This document shows, one piece after another, positions 10,390-19,219 of a stretch of 64,000 nt of DNA (position 1 is its first letter; each line of letters opens with the position of its first letter). The stretch comes from Burkholderiaceae bacterium. GTDB taxonomy: Bacteria > Pseudomonadota > Gammaproteobacteria > Burkholderiales > Burkholderiaceae. The position numbers and the translations under genes were made by a program. The notes under the pieces are model-generated. The model did no database searches, was not told the DNA's origin, and saw nothing but the letters and a program-made list of their open reading frames with translations. Where the stretch lies: the NCBI GenBank assembly GCA_947448695.1, contig CANFOL010000009.1:1-64000 (forward strand), written 5' to 3'.

Positions 10390-10632
10390 ATGAACAGTAA
10401 TAAAGGTCAACTCTTGCAAGATCCATTTCTTAATGCGCTCAGAAAAGAGCACATCCCGGTTTCTATTTACCTTGTCAACGGTATTAAATTACAAGGCAAT
10501 ATCGATTCATTTGATCAGTATGTCGTGTTACTCCGTAACACCGTGACGCAAATGGTTTATAAGCATGCTATTTCTACGATCGTGCCAGCCAAAGCTGTGA
10601 CTTTCCGCGTAGAAGAGGACGCAGCAAGTTAA
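10390..10632 (+). CDS. hfq: RNA chaperone Hfq
   Basis: Sm-like hexameric RNA-binding protein that pairs small RNAs with mRNAs. At 80 residues it is at the short end for Burkholderiales. The Sm1 motif ([20 protein letters not shown]) and Sm2 motif ([11 protein letters not shown]) are complete, and Gln8 and the YKH triad needed for poly-U binding are present. The 113-bp gap upstream is AT-rich and probably holds the promoter, but no convincing -35/-10 pair was found. hflX follows; the start of hflX is unusual. Confidence 0.97.
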   Translation: MNSNKGQLLQDPFLNALRKEHIPVSIYLVNGIKLQGNIDSFDQYVVLLRNTVTQMVYKHAISTIVPAKAVTFRVEEDAAS

Positions 10633-10654
10633 TCAAACAACCCATTCTGATGAA

Positions 10655-11863
10655 ATTCGGGCTGTCTTAGTAGGCGTTGATTCTGGGCAGTCGAATTTTT
10701 CTGAGAGTATGTCTGAGTTAAATCTATTGACACAGGCGGCAGGTTCTCATCCTGTGGAAATGGTTCTCACCAAACGATTAAAACCCGATCCTGCGTTATT
10801 CATTGGAAGCGGTAAAGCAATTGAAATCCGTGATTTGATGAATGAAGTGAATGCTGAAATCGCGATATTCAATCACCCATTAAGTCCCGCCCAACAAAGA
10901 AATCTGGAGAGAACTCTAGGTCATCATGTGATTGACCGTACGGGCTTGATTTTGGATATTTTTGCGCAGCGTGCCAAATCCCATATTGGACAAGTGCAAG
11001 TAGAACTTGCGAACGTGAAGTATCGACTCTCGCGCTTAGTTCGAGCTTGGAGTCACTTGGAGCGGCAAAAGGGGGGGATTGGTTTGCGGGGTGGTCCTGG
11101 GGAAACCCAGATGGAGTTGGATCGTCGTATGCTCGAAAATAAATCTAAGCGCTTACAAACTGACTTGTCTAAATTACAAAAGCAACAAGCCAACCAACGA
11201 CGATCTCGAGTCAAAAAAGAAGTGTTCTCGATTTCTTTAGTGGGCTATACCAACGCTGGTAAATCGACCTTGTTTAATGCTTTAACTAAAGCCGGCTCCT
11301 ATGCTGCTGATCAGTTATTTGCAACTCTAGACACAACCACTCGTCGACTATATTTACAGGGCCATGGTAATGCCGTGGTTTCGGACACCGTTGGGTTTAT
11401 CCGTGAATTACCTCATCAACTCGTTGAAGCCTTTCAAGCAACACTAGATGAGACGGTGCATGCTGATTTGTTATTACACGTTGTGGACGCATCGAGTGTT
11501 GTGCGGGATGAGCAAATCCTTGAAGTTGAGAAGGTTATTGCTGAAATCGGTGCACAAGATATTCCGGTCATTCTCATCATGAATAAGATTGACCAGTTGC
11601 CGGAGTATGTTGGTAGAGGGCCTGAGATTCGTTATGAAAAAGATGGTTCCGTCTCAAAAATATACTTATCTGCGCAAAGTGGGCAGGGCCTTGACTTACT
11701 CCGCGAGGTCTTAGCCAAAATTGCACAAGACACTGATAAAATAAAGAAAGATCTTAGAGAAAATGATATTTTGACAAAATCAGTTGGCGAAAGACCAATC
11801 AGTGCTGATAATGTTGATGGTTTGAAAAATATAAACGTTGGTTACCTCCCTAGGGATATTTGA
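10655..11863 (+). CDS. hflX: GTPase HflX, start codon uncertain
   Basis: Ribosome-splitting/rescue GTPase of the HflX family. The G domain has P-loop GYTNAGKST, DTVGFIRELPHQL and NKID; upstream lie the family's FDHxLSPAQQRNLER-like block (here FNHPLSPAQQRNLER) and RQKGGIGLRGGPGE. The first standard start is ATG 10709, but the 18 codons before it encode RAVLVGVDSGQSNFSES, which matches the conserved first strand of HflX proteins. No in-frame ATG, GTG or TTG precedes that block back to the stop at 10610; ATT 10655 is the only plausible near-cognate codon next to it, and is used here. ATG 10650 would fit if one A were added to the following A-run. Conservatively the protein begins at 10709. Confidence 0.85.
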   Translation: MRAVLVGVDSGQSNFSESMSELNLLTQAAGSHPVEMVLTKRLKPDPALFIGSGKAIEIRDLMNEVNAEIAIFNHPLSPAQQRNLERTLGHHVIDRTGLILDIFAQRAKSHIGQVQVELANVKYRLSRLVRAWSHLERQKGGIGLRGGPGETQMELDRRMLENKSKRLQTDLSKLQKQQANQRRSRVKKEVFSISLVGYTNAGKSTLFNALTKAGSYAADQLFATLDTTTRRLYLQGHGNAVVSDTVGFIRELPHQLVEAFQATLDETVHADLLLHVVDASSVVRDEQILEVEKVIAEIGAQDIPVILIMNKIDQLPEYVGRGPEIRYEKDGSVSKIYLSAQSGQGLDLLREVLAKIAQDTDKIKKDLRENDILTKSVGERPISADNVDGLKNINVGYLPRDI

Positions 11864-11912
11864 ATTGAAGACATTAATGATGGATCGGGTGATAAATCCC
11901 GTAAGAGTAATA

Positions 11913-13397
11913 ATGAATACTACTAAAAATCGTGTTTTGTGGTCGATTTATGATTGGGTCCATCGACCTGCTTATATGCAGGAGGGTCAGCCACCTCAAG
12001 ATTCCGGTAAAGATGATAAAAAACCGGCTGAGCCGCGTCGCCCAAATACTGAAGATGGACCACCTGATTTAGATGAGTTATGGAAAGATTTTAATCGTCG
12101 CCTGGGTGGATTATTTGGTGGAAATGCAAAAGACCCATCACAAAACAATCAACAACCTAAGCCCCCAGTAGACCGACCTAACTTTGGCGGTCAAAATAAT
12201 CAAGACTCCAAAAAGCCAAGTGATATTGGCAATATGGCGCAGGATTGGATCAAGAAGAATATGAATAAAGGTGGTGGTTCAGGCGGTACTGGAAAAAATA
12301 ATGGCTTTAGCTTCCCGAATATTGGTCTCGGAGTAATTGGCATTGGGGTTTTTGCGATTTGGTTATTTAGCGGTCTTTTTATTGTCCAAGAGGGACAGGC
12401 TGGCGTGGTGTTGCAGTTTGGTAAGTATAAATATACGACCAAACCAGGTATTAATTGGCGCTTGCCATATCCGATTCAAACCCATGAAGTGGTGAACGTA
12501 TCGAATGTTCGCTCCGTGGAAATTGGTCGTTCTTTTGTGATCCAGGCGACTAATTTAAAAGACTCCTCGATGCTCACAGAAGATGAAAATATTATTGATG
12601 TGAAATTTGCTGTTCAATATCGCCTAAAAGAGCCAACGGAATATATCTTTAATAATCGTGATCCAGATGGTGCAGTGGTTCAAGCTGCCGAGACTTCGGT
12701 GCGTGAGATTGTTGGTAAAAGTAAAATGGACGACGTGTTGTATGTGGGGCGTGAGCGTATTGGAATTGAACTCGCATCCTCAATCCAAAAGATTTTGGAT
12801 AGTTATAAAGCAGGTATTTATATTACGAGTGTAAACGTACAAAACGTCCAACCACCCGAGCAAGTTCAGTCCGCGTTTGATGATGCGGTCAAAGCAGGTC
12901 AAGATCAAGAGCGTCAGAAAAACGAAGGTCAAGCTTACGCCAATGATGTGATTCCAAGAGCTAAGGGTGCTGCCGGACGTTTAATCGAAGAAGCTGAGGG
13001 ATATAAGGCAAAAGTTGTGGCAACCGCAGAAGGTGATGCTTCACGTTTTAAACAGGTGTATACCGAGTATGCCAAAGCACAGCAGGTGACCCGTGACCGG
13101 ATGTATATCGACATGATGCAGCAGGTCTATAACAGTGTGACCAAAGTCATGATTGATACGCGTAACAATAATCAGATGTTGTATTTGCCACTGGATAAGA
13201 TTATTCAGCAAACCACTCCAGAAACTACCCCAAACATTGGTGTTCCGGGTACCAGTTCGCAACCCCCGAGTGGTTCCGTGACCGTGCCTTTGAATCCATC
13301 CTCTAACCTTGGCGTGAATTCTGTGCCGCAAAATAATGCCAATATACCACTCGATAAACGAGAAACTTTCAGAAGTCGTGAAAGAGAAATGCGCTAA
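11913..13397 (+). CDS. hflK: HflK, FtsH-modulating SPFH protein
   Basis: Membrane protein that forms the HflKC cage around the FtsH protease. The N-terminal cytoplasmic part contains the family's GPPDLDELWKDFNRRLGGLF box and a Gly/Asn/Lys-rich linker; one membrane segment follows around residues 120-140 (IGVFAIWLFSGLFI), then the SPFH/band-7 domain and a coiled-coil Ala/Glu-rich region, then a Pro/Thr/Ser tail. The frame is open back into hflX; ATG 11913 is chosen because AAGAG lies five bases upstream. Starts at 11877/11880 and 11976 are possible. Directly followed by hflC. Confidence 0.93.
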   Translation: MNTTKNRVLWSIYDWVHRPAYMQEGQPPQDSGKDDKKPAEPRRPNTEDGPPDLDELWKDFNRRLGGLFGGNAKDPSQNNQQPKPPVDRPNFGGQNNQDSKKPSDIGNMAQDWIKKNMNKGGGSGGTGKNNGFSFPNIGLGVIGIGVFAIWLFSGLFIVQEGQAGVVLQFGKYKYTTKPGINWRLPYPIQTHEVVNVSNVRSVEIGRSFVIQATNLKDSSMLTEDENIIDVKFAVQYRLKEPTEYIFNNRDPDGAVVQAAETSVREIVGKSKMDDVLYVGRERIGIELASSIQKILDSYKAGIYITSVNVQNVQPPEQVQSAFDDAVKAGQDQERQKNEGQAYANDVIPRAKGAAGRLIEEAEGYKAKVVATAEGDASRFKQVYTEYAKAQQVTRDRMYIDMMQQVYNSVTKVMIDTRNNNQMLYLPLDKIIQQTTPETTPNIGVPGTSSQPPSGSVTVPLNPSSNLGVNSVPQNNANIPLDKRETFRSREREMR

Positions 13398-13408
13398 GAG
13401 GACAATAT

Positions 13409-14278
13409 ATGAACCAACGAATACTTTCCATTCTCGTATTACTTGTAGCAGGTTTTTACCTTTTATCATCCACTTTGTTTTTGGTTGATCAGCGTAAATT
13501 TGCTGTTGTGTTTTCTTTTGGTGAAATCAAGCGTGTGATTGAAGAGCCAGGATTAAATATCAAACTGCCATCACCGATCCAAAACGTACAATTTTTTGAT
13601 CGCCGCATCATGACGATTGATAATCCTGAAGCAGAGCGTTTCATTACTTCTGAAAAGAAAAACTTACTCGTTGATTCATTCGTCAAATGGCGAATTGTTG
13701 ATCCACGTAAATTTTTTATCAGCTTTAAAGGTGACGAGCGTTTGGCACAAGACCGATTATCACAACTCGTTAAGTCTGCCCTGAATGAAGAGTTCACCAA
13801 ACGCACAGTACGCGAATTGATTTCCGAGCAGCGTGAGCAAGTTATGCAAGGGATTAAGAAAAAAGTCGCTGACGATACTGCTGATATTGGTATTGAAATT
13901 GTGGATGTACGCTTAAAGCGTGTTGACCTCTTAGCCGAAATTAGTGATTCTGTTTATCGCCGAATGGAAGCAGAGCGTAAGCGGGTCGCCAATGAACTGC
14001 GTTCAACTGGTGCTGCTGAATCAGAAAAGATTCGCGCAGATGCCGAGCGTCAACGCGATGTGATTTTGGCGCAAGCATATAAAGAAGCGCAAAAAATCAA
14101 AGGTCAGGGTGATGCACAAGCGAGTGCCATTTATAACGAAGCCTTTGGTCGGGATGCCCAATTTGCTCAGTTTTATCGTAGCCTTGAAGCTTATAAAGCA
14201 ACTTTCAAAGATAAAAAAGATATCATGTTGTTATCGCCAGATAATGACTTCTTTAAATTTATGAAAAAAAATAAGTAA
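13409..14278 (+). CDS. hflC: HflC, FtsH-modulating SPFH protein
   Basis: Partner of HflK. It has one N-terminal membrane anchor (residues about 5-26), the SPFH domain beginning VDQRKFAVVFSFGEI, and the C-terminal helix rich in Ala, Glu, Lys and Gln. 289 residues fits the family. An AGAGGA site about seven bases upstream supports the start, and only 11 bases separate it from hflK. In many Burkholderiales a short DUF2065 gene follows hflC; here hisZ comes next after 17 bases. Confidence 0.95.
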   Translation: MNQRILSILVLLVAGFYLLSSTLFLVDQRKFAVVFSFGEIKRVIEEPGLNIKLPSPIQNVQFFDRRIMTIDNPEAERFITSEKKNLLVDSFVKWRIVDPRKFFISFKGDERLAQDRLSQLVKSALNEEFTKRTVRELISEQREQVMQGIKKKVADDTADIGIEIVDVRLKRVDLLAEISDSVYRRMEAERKRVANELRSTGAAESEKIRADAERQRDVILAQAYKEAQKIKGQGDAQASAIYNEAFGRDAQFAQFYRSLEAYKATFKDKKDIMLLSPDNDFFKFMKKNK

Positions 14279-14295
14279 ATGTATTTGTAAGTGCT

Positions 14296-15465
14296 ATGAC
14301 TAATCGTTGGTTACTTCCTGAGAATATTGCTGATGTTTTACCAGGTCAATCGAAACTGGTGGAAACCTTACGTCGCGATATTTTGGACCTTTTTGAGTCC
14401 TATGGATATGAGTTGGTCATGCCTCCTATGTTGGAATACATTGAGTCCCTAATGACTGCCACGGGCAGTGACATGGATTTACAAACCTTTAAGTTAGTTG
14501 ATCAATTATCCGGTAGGACTTTAGGTTTGCGTGCGGATATGACCACCCAGGTCGCAAGGATTGACGCGCATATCCTTAATCGTCAGAACATTGCGCGTCT
14601 TTGCTACGCTGGTACAACCTTACAAACGCGTGTCGTTCCCGGGATATTTTCTCGTGAGCAACTGCAGCTTGGAGCTGAAGTGTACGGCCATCAGGGGGTT
14701 GAAGCGGATATTGAAATTGTCAATCTGATGATTCAGTCTTTGGATATTGCGCAGGTAGGCCCCATCACATTGGATGTAAGTCATGCTGGCTTATTAAAAG
14801 ATGTATTGAATAAAAAACAATTAGCTGCTGATGATATTTCGGAGATGTATCGTTTCTTACAAGCTAAAGATCGAACAAGCTTAGAGTACCTGATGCAAAG
14901 TTGGGATGAGTCTGCTAAAAATACGATCTTATCTTTACTAGATTTAAGTGGTGACGCTGAAGATGTTCTTACTCAAGCGAAGAGTAAGTTACCGAAGAGC
15001 GAGGTATCTCAGCAGGTCTTAAAAGATCTTGAGCAATTATGTGCTGGAATAAAAAAAACATCAGTGGATGTTCAGCTCAATATTGATCTTGCTGATTTAG
15101 ACGGCTTTCAGTATCACACCGGTATTTTATGTGCGGCGTATGTACCCAAGTACCCAGTCGCTATCGCCAGAGGTGGTCGGTATGATCAGGTAGGCTTGGC
15201 ATTTGGTCGTTCAAGACCAGCCACAGGTTTTTCAGTCGATCTCTTGGCACTTGCAGGCTTATCTAGCAAAAAAGTCACCACTCATGCCATTATGGCTCCC
15301 TGGGACGACTCGGATGAATGCAGGTCTTTGATTCGATCCTTGCGTCAAAGCGGTGAAGTTGTAATTGAATCCTTCCCAGGGCATGAGCATAATGAATCCA
15401 GCATGGATTGTGATCGTTGTTTGGTATTTGAGAATCAATCTTGGCAAGTAGTGCCCAAAAAATAA
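14296..15465 (+). CDS. hisZ: ATP phosphoribosyltransferase regulatory subunit HisZ
   Basis: A HisRS-like paralogue without tRNA-binding domain that activates the short-form HisG, the first enzyme of histidine synthesis. It shows the class II synthetase fold signs: LPENIADVLPGQSKLVE, TLGLRADMTTQVAR in motif-2 position, and ARGGRYDQVG, but lacks the complete histidine-charging motifs of HisS. 389 residues. Its presence predicts a short HisG elsewhere in the genome. It sits between hflC and purA as in other Burkholderiales. Confidence 0.93.
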   Translation: MTNRWLLPENIADVLPGQSKLVETLRRDILDLFESYGYELVMPPMLEYIESLMTATGSDMDLQTFKLVDQLSGRTLGLRADMTTQVARIDAHILNRQNIARLCYAGTTLQTRVVPGIFSREQLQLGAEVYGHQGVEADIEIVNLMIQSLDIAQVGPITLDVSHAGLLKDVLNKKQLAADDISEMYRFLQAKDRTSLEYLMQSWDESAKNTILSLLDLSGDAEDVLTQAKSKLPKSEVSQQVLKDLEQLCAGIKKTSVDVQLNIDLADLDGFQYHTGILCAAYVPKYPVAIARGGRYDQVGLAFGRSRPATGFSVDLLALAGLSSKKVTTHAIMAPWDDSDECRSLIRSLRQSGEVVIESFPGHEHNESSMDCDRCLVFENQSWQVVPKK

Positions 15466-16815
<1,350 letters not shown>

Positions 16816-16817
16816 AT

Positions 16818-16989
16818 ATGAAATACTGCATGAGTCTTGTGATGTTTATCCCTGCAAGCTTGTGCCGTGTATTCCGTTGCTAGTTCTGCGGTATCCATTA
16901 CTGCAGATGTAGTTTTAACAAGCGTGAATGTTGTCACCGGGGCAGTAGATACCGTCGTTGACGTCGTACCTCTTAGTAAAAAGAAATAA
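16818..16989 (+). pseudogene. Frameshifted small lipoprotein gene
   Basis: ATG 16818 opens with MKYCMSLVMF and then runs out of frame; in the +1 frame the sequence continues as LSLQACAVYSVASSAVSI and on to a stop at 16987-16989. Joined, the two parts give a complete bacterial lipoprotein: signal peptide, lipobox LQAC, then a short Val/Thr-rich repeat-like tail ending in three lysines. The slip lies at about 16843-16850, beside a TTT run; removing one base gives a 56-residue protein. The upstream frame has a TGA at 16840, so the second part cannot be read alone from a proper start. Either a dead gene or a single-base assembly error. Confidence 0.6.
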
Positions 16990-17038
16990 TTCCCCGTTTT
17001 CAGTTTATTAAAAATCTATTTAATGTAAGGGAAGTCGT

Positions 17039-17286
17039 GTGACTCATCTGATTCTCAGTGAGATGACAGCAAGTATTACAGAGCTTAAGAAAAATCCAAT
17101 GCTAACGGTTGCCGCTGGTGAAGGCCTTCCTGTAGCTATTTTAAAAGGAATCAGCCAATCTTTTATTGCGTTCCTGCGAAGGCTTAAGAGGCTTTGATTG
17201 ATTATTTAGAGGATTTAGAATCATATGCAATCTCTGACTCTAGAAAAGAACAAGAGAAGATTCGAGTGTCTTTAGATGACTTATAA
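17039..17286 (+). pseudogene. Broken Phd/YefM-family antitoxin
   Basis: Frame 1 part: SEMTASITELKKNPM then TVAAGEGLPVAILK, the DNA-binding N-terminus of a YefM/StbD-type antitoxin. At the AAAA run 17143-17146 the frame changes; the continuation in another frame reads RNQPIFYCVPAKA, a TAA at 17185-17187, then EALIDYLEDLESYAIS and a C-terminal toxin-binding tail ending VSLDDL. So it carries one apparent single-A deletion and one nonsense codon. GTG 17039 with an AAGGGAAG site upstream is the likely original start. The homology is judged from motifs in my knowledge of the family; both lesions are seen directly. Confidence 0.8.
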
Positions 17287-17305
17287 ACTTGATTTAACCT
17301 TTTGA
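17276..17305 (+). pseudogene. Remnant start of a RelE-type toxin
   Basis: ATG 17276 overlaps the last codons of the dead antitoxin, the normal coupling for this kind of pair. It encodes MTYKLDLTF and then stops at TGA 17303. MTYKL-type starts followed by Asp/Glu and a hydrophobic residue are typical of RelE/StbE toxins that accompany YefM/StbD antitoxins. Nothing recognisable of the toxin body follows, so the toxin was deleted or replaced after about nine codons. Identification rests on position and a very short match. Confidence 0.5.
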
Positions 17306-17406
17306 AAATTGAAAAAATCCAGCTTTTTTAAAAATATTTATTTTTGATGTAATCCCTTTCTTTAGTTAAAACGTTAAAGAGATATGGATTTCATTGGAGA
17401 ATCAAT

Positions 17407-17583
17407 ATGAGAAGAATGATGGGTTTTTTACTTGTTATGACAATTGGTTTTAGTGCACTAGGTTTGGTGGGTTGTGCGATTAACCCAGGATACCAAGGTG
17501 CTTATGTCGCACCTCATTACTATAGACCTAATGTCAATTGGGGATATGGCTGGCATCGTCAGTCGCGTTATGGTTGGAGATAA
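17407..17583 (+). CDS. Tiny aromatic-rich lipoprotein, 58 residues
   Basis: Starts MRRMMGFLLVMTIGFSALG, a signal peptide with lipobox LVGC, so lipidation is expected at Cys23. The mature part is only about 36 residues and is rich in Tyr, Trp, Gly, His and Pro (e.g. APHYYRPNVNWGYGWH). GGAGA lies six bases before the ATG. No function is known to me; similar short Tyr/Trp/Gly-rich lipoproteins occur in related bacteria. It stands alone between the dead toxin-antitoxin pair and the enoyl-CoA hydratase. The ribosome site and intact lipobox make it a credible expressed gene. Confidence 0.7.
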   Translation: MRRMMGFLLVMTIGFSALGLVGCAINPGYQGAYVAPHYYRPNVNWGYGWHRQSRYGWR

Positions 17584-17671
17584 TTCAACTAAGCACATCC
17601 AGGCTCAGAAAGCAGTAATCCTTCATGAATCGATTCTATACTAATAGAATTCAAATTCATGGAGGTTGGCG

Positions 17672-18442
17672 ATGTCTAATTTAATCATTGAGCAGATTGG
17701 TAAAGTTCAGTTAATCACTTTAAATCGTCCTGAGGCGATGAATGCTTTATCTCCGGACTTAATGACGGAATTAAGCGACGTCCTTGCGCAATCAGAGGAC
17801 AACCCTGAAGTTGCTGTTGTGGTGCTCACTGGGAGTGACAAAGCATTTGCTGCAGGCGCTGATATTAAGGCCATGAAAGACATGACTTACATGCAAATGT
17901 ATCAAAGTGATTTTGTAACCAAGAACTGGGAAAGAATCACCACTTTCCGAAAACCAACCATTGCTGCAGTAGCGGGATTTGCTCTTGGCGGTGGTTGTGA
18001 GCTCGCGATGATGTGTGATTTTATTTTAGCGGCTGACAATGCGAAATTTGGTCAACCGGAAATCAATCTTGGGATTTTGCCCGGTGCTGGCGGTACACAA
18101 CGCTTAACCCGCTTCATTGGTAAATCTAAAGCCATGGAAATGGTTCTCACTGGCCGCATGATGGACGCGCAAGAAGCTGAACGATCTGGTCTTGTGAGTA
18201 GGGTAGTGCCACTGGCTCAGTTGCGTGAAGAGGCTTTAAAGACGGCTGAAAAAATATCACACATGTCATTGCCCATTTTGATGATGGCAAAGGAATCAGT
18301 TAATCGTTCCTATGAGTCTACTTTGGCAGAGGGCATTCGTTTTGAGAGACGACTCTTCCATTCAGCATTTGCCACAGAAGATCAAAAAGAAGGAATGGCA
18401 GCTTTTGTAGAAAAAAGAAAAGCCGATTTTAAGAATCAGTAA
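17672..18442 (+). CDS. Enoyl-CoA hydratase
   Basis: Crotonase-fold enzyme hydrating 2-trans-enoyl-CoA in beta-oxidation or related acyl-CoA degradation. The oxyanion-hole segment AFAAGADIKAM, the GGGCELAMMCDF block and EINLGILPGAGGTQRL with both glutamates expected for hydratase activity are present. 256 residues. The strong GGAGG at 17661-17665 sets the start at ATG 17672 rather than the TTG two codons before. It is a single gene without other fatty-acid genes nearby, so substrate chain length cannot be told from context. Confidence 0.93.
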   Translation: MSNLIIEQIGKVQLITLNRPEAMNALSPDLMTELSDVLAQSEDNPEVAVVVLTGSDKAFAAGADIKAMKDMTYMQMYQSDFVTKNWERITTFRKPTIAAVAGFALGGGCELAMMCDFILAADNAKFGQPEINLGILPGAGGTQRLTRFIGKSKAMEMVLTGRMMDAQEAERSGLVSRVVPLAQLREEALKTAEKISHMSLPILMMAKESVNRSYESTLAEGIRFERRLFHSAFATEDQKEGMAAFVEKRKADFKNQ

Positions 18443-18455
18443 TTCAGAATTACTG
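18437..18455. other. Short perfect inverted repeat at the end of the hydratase gene
   Basis: CAGTAATTC-A-GAATTACTG spans the stop codon of the hydratase and touches the 3' end of tRNA-Leu on the other strand. There is no T-run on either side, so it is not a normal intrinsic terminator; it could block read-through or guide tRNA 3' processing. Confidence 0.4.
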
Positions 18456-18542
18456 TGGTGCCCAAGAGGAGACTCGAACTCCTATGACTGTTACATCGCC
18501 AGCACCTGAAGCTGGTGCGTCTACCAATTTCGCCACCTGGGC
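18456..18542 (-). tRNA. tRNA-Leu (anticodon CAG)
   Basis: Read on the minus strand, GCCCAGG pairs with CTTGGGC to form the acceptor stem, followed by discriminator A and an encoded CCA end (18456-18458). The D-arm contains TTGGTAGA, the anticodon loop is TTCAGGT giving anticodon CAG within a CCAGC/GCTGG stem, a long variable arm is present as expected for tRNA-Leu, and the T-arm reads GTTCGAGTC. It decodes CUG. It lies in the small accessory zone between purA and rnr. Confidence 0.93.
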
Positions 18543-18591
18543 CCTAAAACATCAGGCAAGGCTGTGATTGTATCTCAAGTTTTAATGTTTT

Positions 18592-18723
18592 TTAAGCTTT
18601 TGTCGACAAAATATTTCCTAAGGTGCTGTTAACAGACATCGATTGTTTAAAGCTATTTAAAAACTGATTCAGATACTGGTCCCCTACAGAAATGCCCATG
18701 CCACCAAATAATTGATCAAAAGC
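18592..18723 (-). pseudogene. Unidentified C-terminal gene fragment
   Basis: On the minus strand, downstream of the PIN gene, a stop-to-stop frame of 43 codons reads FDQLFGGMGISVGDQYL and then NQFLNSFKQSMSVNSTLGN to a TAA at 18592. The composition looks like real protein rather than random translation. It has no start codon of its own except an internal ATG that would give 34 residues, and it is preceded by an in-frame TAA. It may be the tail of a deleted gene. I do not recognise the family. Confidence 0.35.
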
Positions 18724-18735
18724 TTAAATTCTTGT

Positions 18736-19155
18736 CTACAGAAACTCTTCACGTGGATACTGTTTTAAAGTTTGGACCTGAAATTTTTGTAATTTTTTGC
18801 GCAGTACTAGCAGGTCTTTATCTTTTGTAATCAGACAACACGGTGCAACTTCTACTGCTAGTTCAACAAAAATCTGATCATCTGGATCACTACACTTGAT
18901 TCCTGAGTTGTTTTTTTGTGGCGCTTGCCATGTTAATAAGTTTTGATAGTTTGAACGAAGCAACTCAATTTCCACCACGTTTTGATTAAACGGCTTTCTC
19001 GTCAATACCTCTGCAAACTCTTCCCATATCAATTCACAGGTAAATGCTTGAACTTGCTGGGTTTTTAAGCATTCATACAAATATGCGATGCTTTTATCTT
19101 GAAAGTAAAAAAGGTCAAGTAGTATATTGGTGTCGAGAACAACTTTGGGTTTCAT
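18736..19155 (-). CDS. PIN-domain protein, putative toxin component
   Basis: A 139-residue PIN-domain protein of the 'putative toxin-antitoxin system toxin component, PIN family' type. It begins KVVLDTNILLDLF with the first catalytic Asp, and has the later acidic positions in ELIWEEFAEVL and SDPDDQIFVELA, then CCLITKDKDLL with the last Asp. These acids form the metal-binding site of PIN ribonucleases. There is no antitoxin gene: upstream only 64 bases separate it from the divergent rnr, downstream lies only a gene fragment. It may be a solitary RNase or a domesticated toxin. Confidence 0.85.
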   Translation of the reverse strand: MKPKVVLDTNILLDLFYFQDKSIAYLYECLKTQQVQAFTCELIWEEFAEVLTRKPFNQNVVEIELLRSNYQNLLTWQAPQKNNSGIKCSDPDDQIFVELAVEVAPCCLITKDKDLLVLRKKLQKFQVQTLKQYPREEFL

Positions 19156-19219
19156 GACTGTCTTTTTAAATGAGTTAAATTAGAGATATTCAGAAATCGA
19201 AGATAATAAGAATTCATCC

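Noticed and set aside
18437..18455. Perfect inverted repeat taken as a terminator
   Set aside because: No T-run on either strand and almost no loop; kept only as an inverted repeat.
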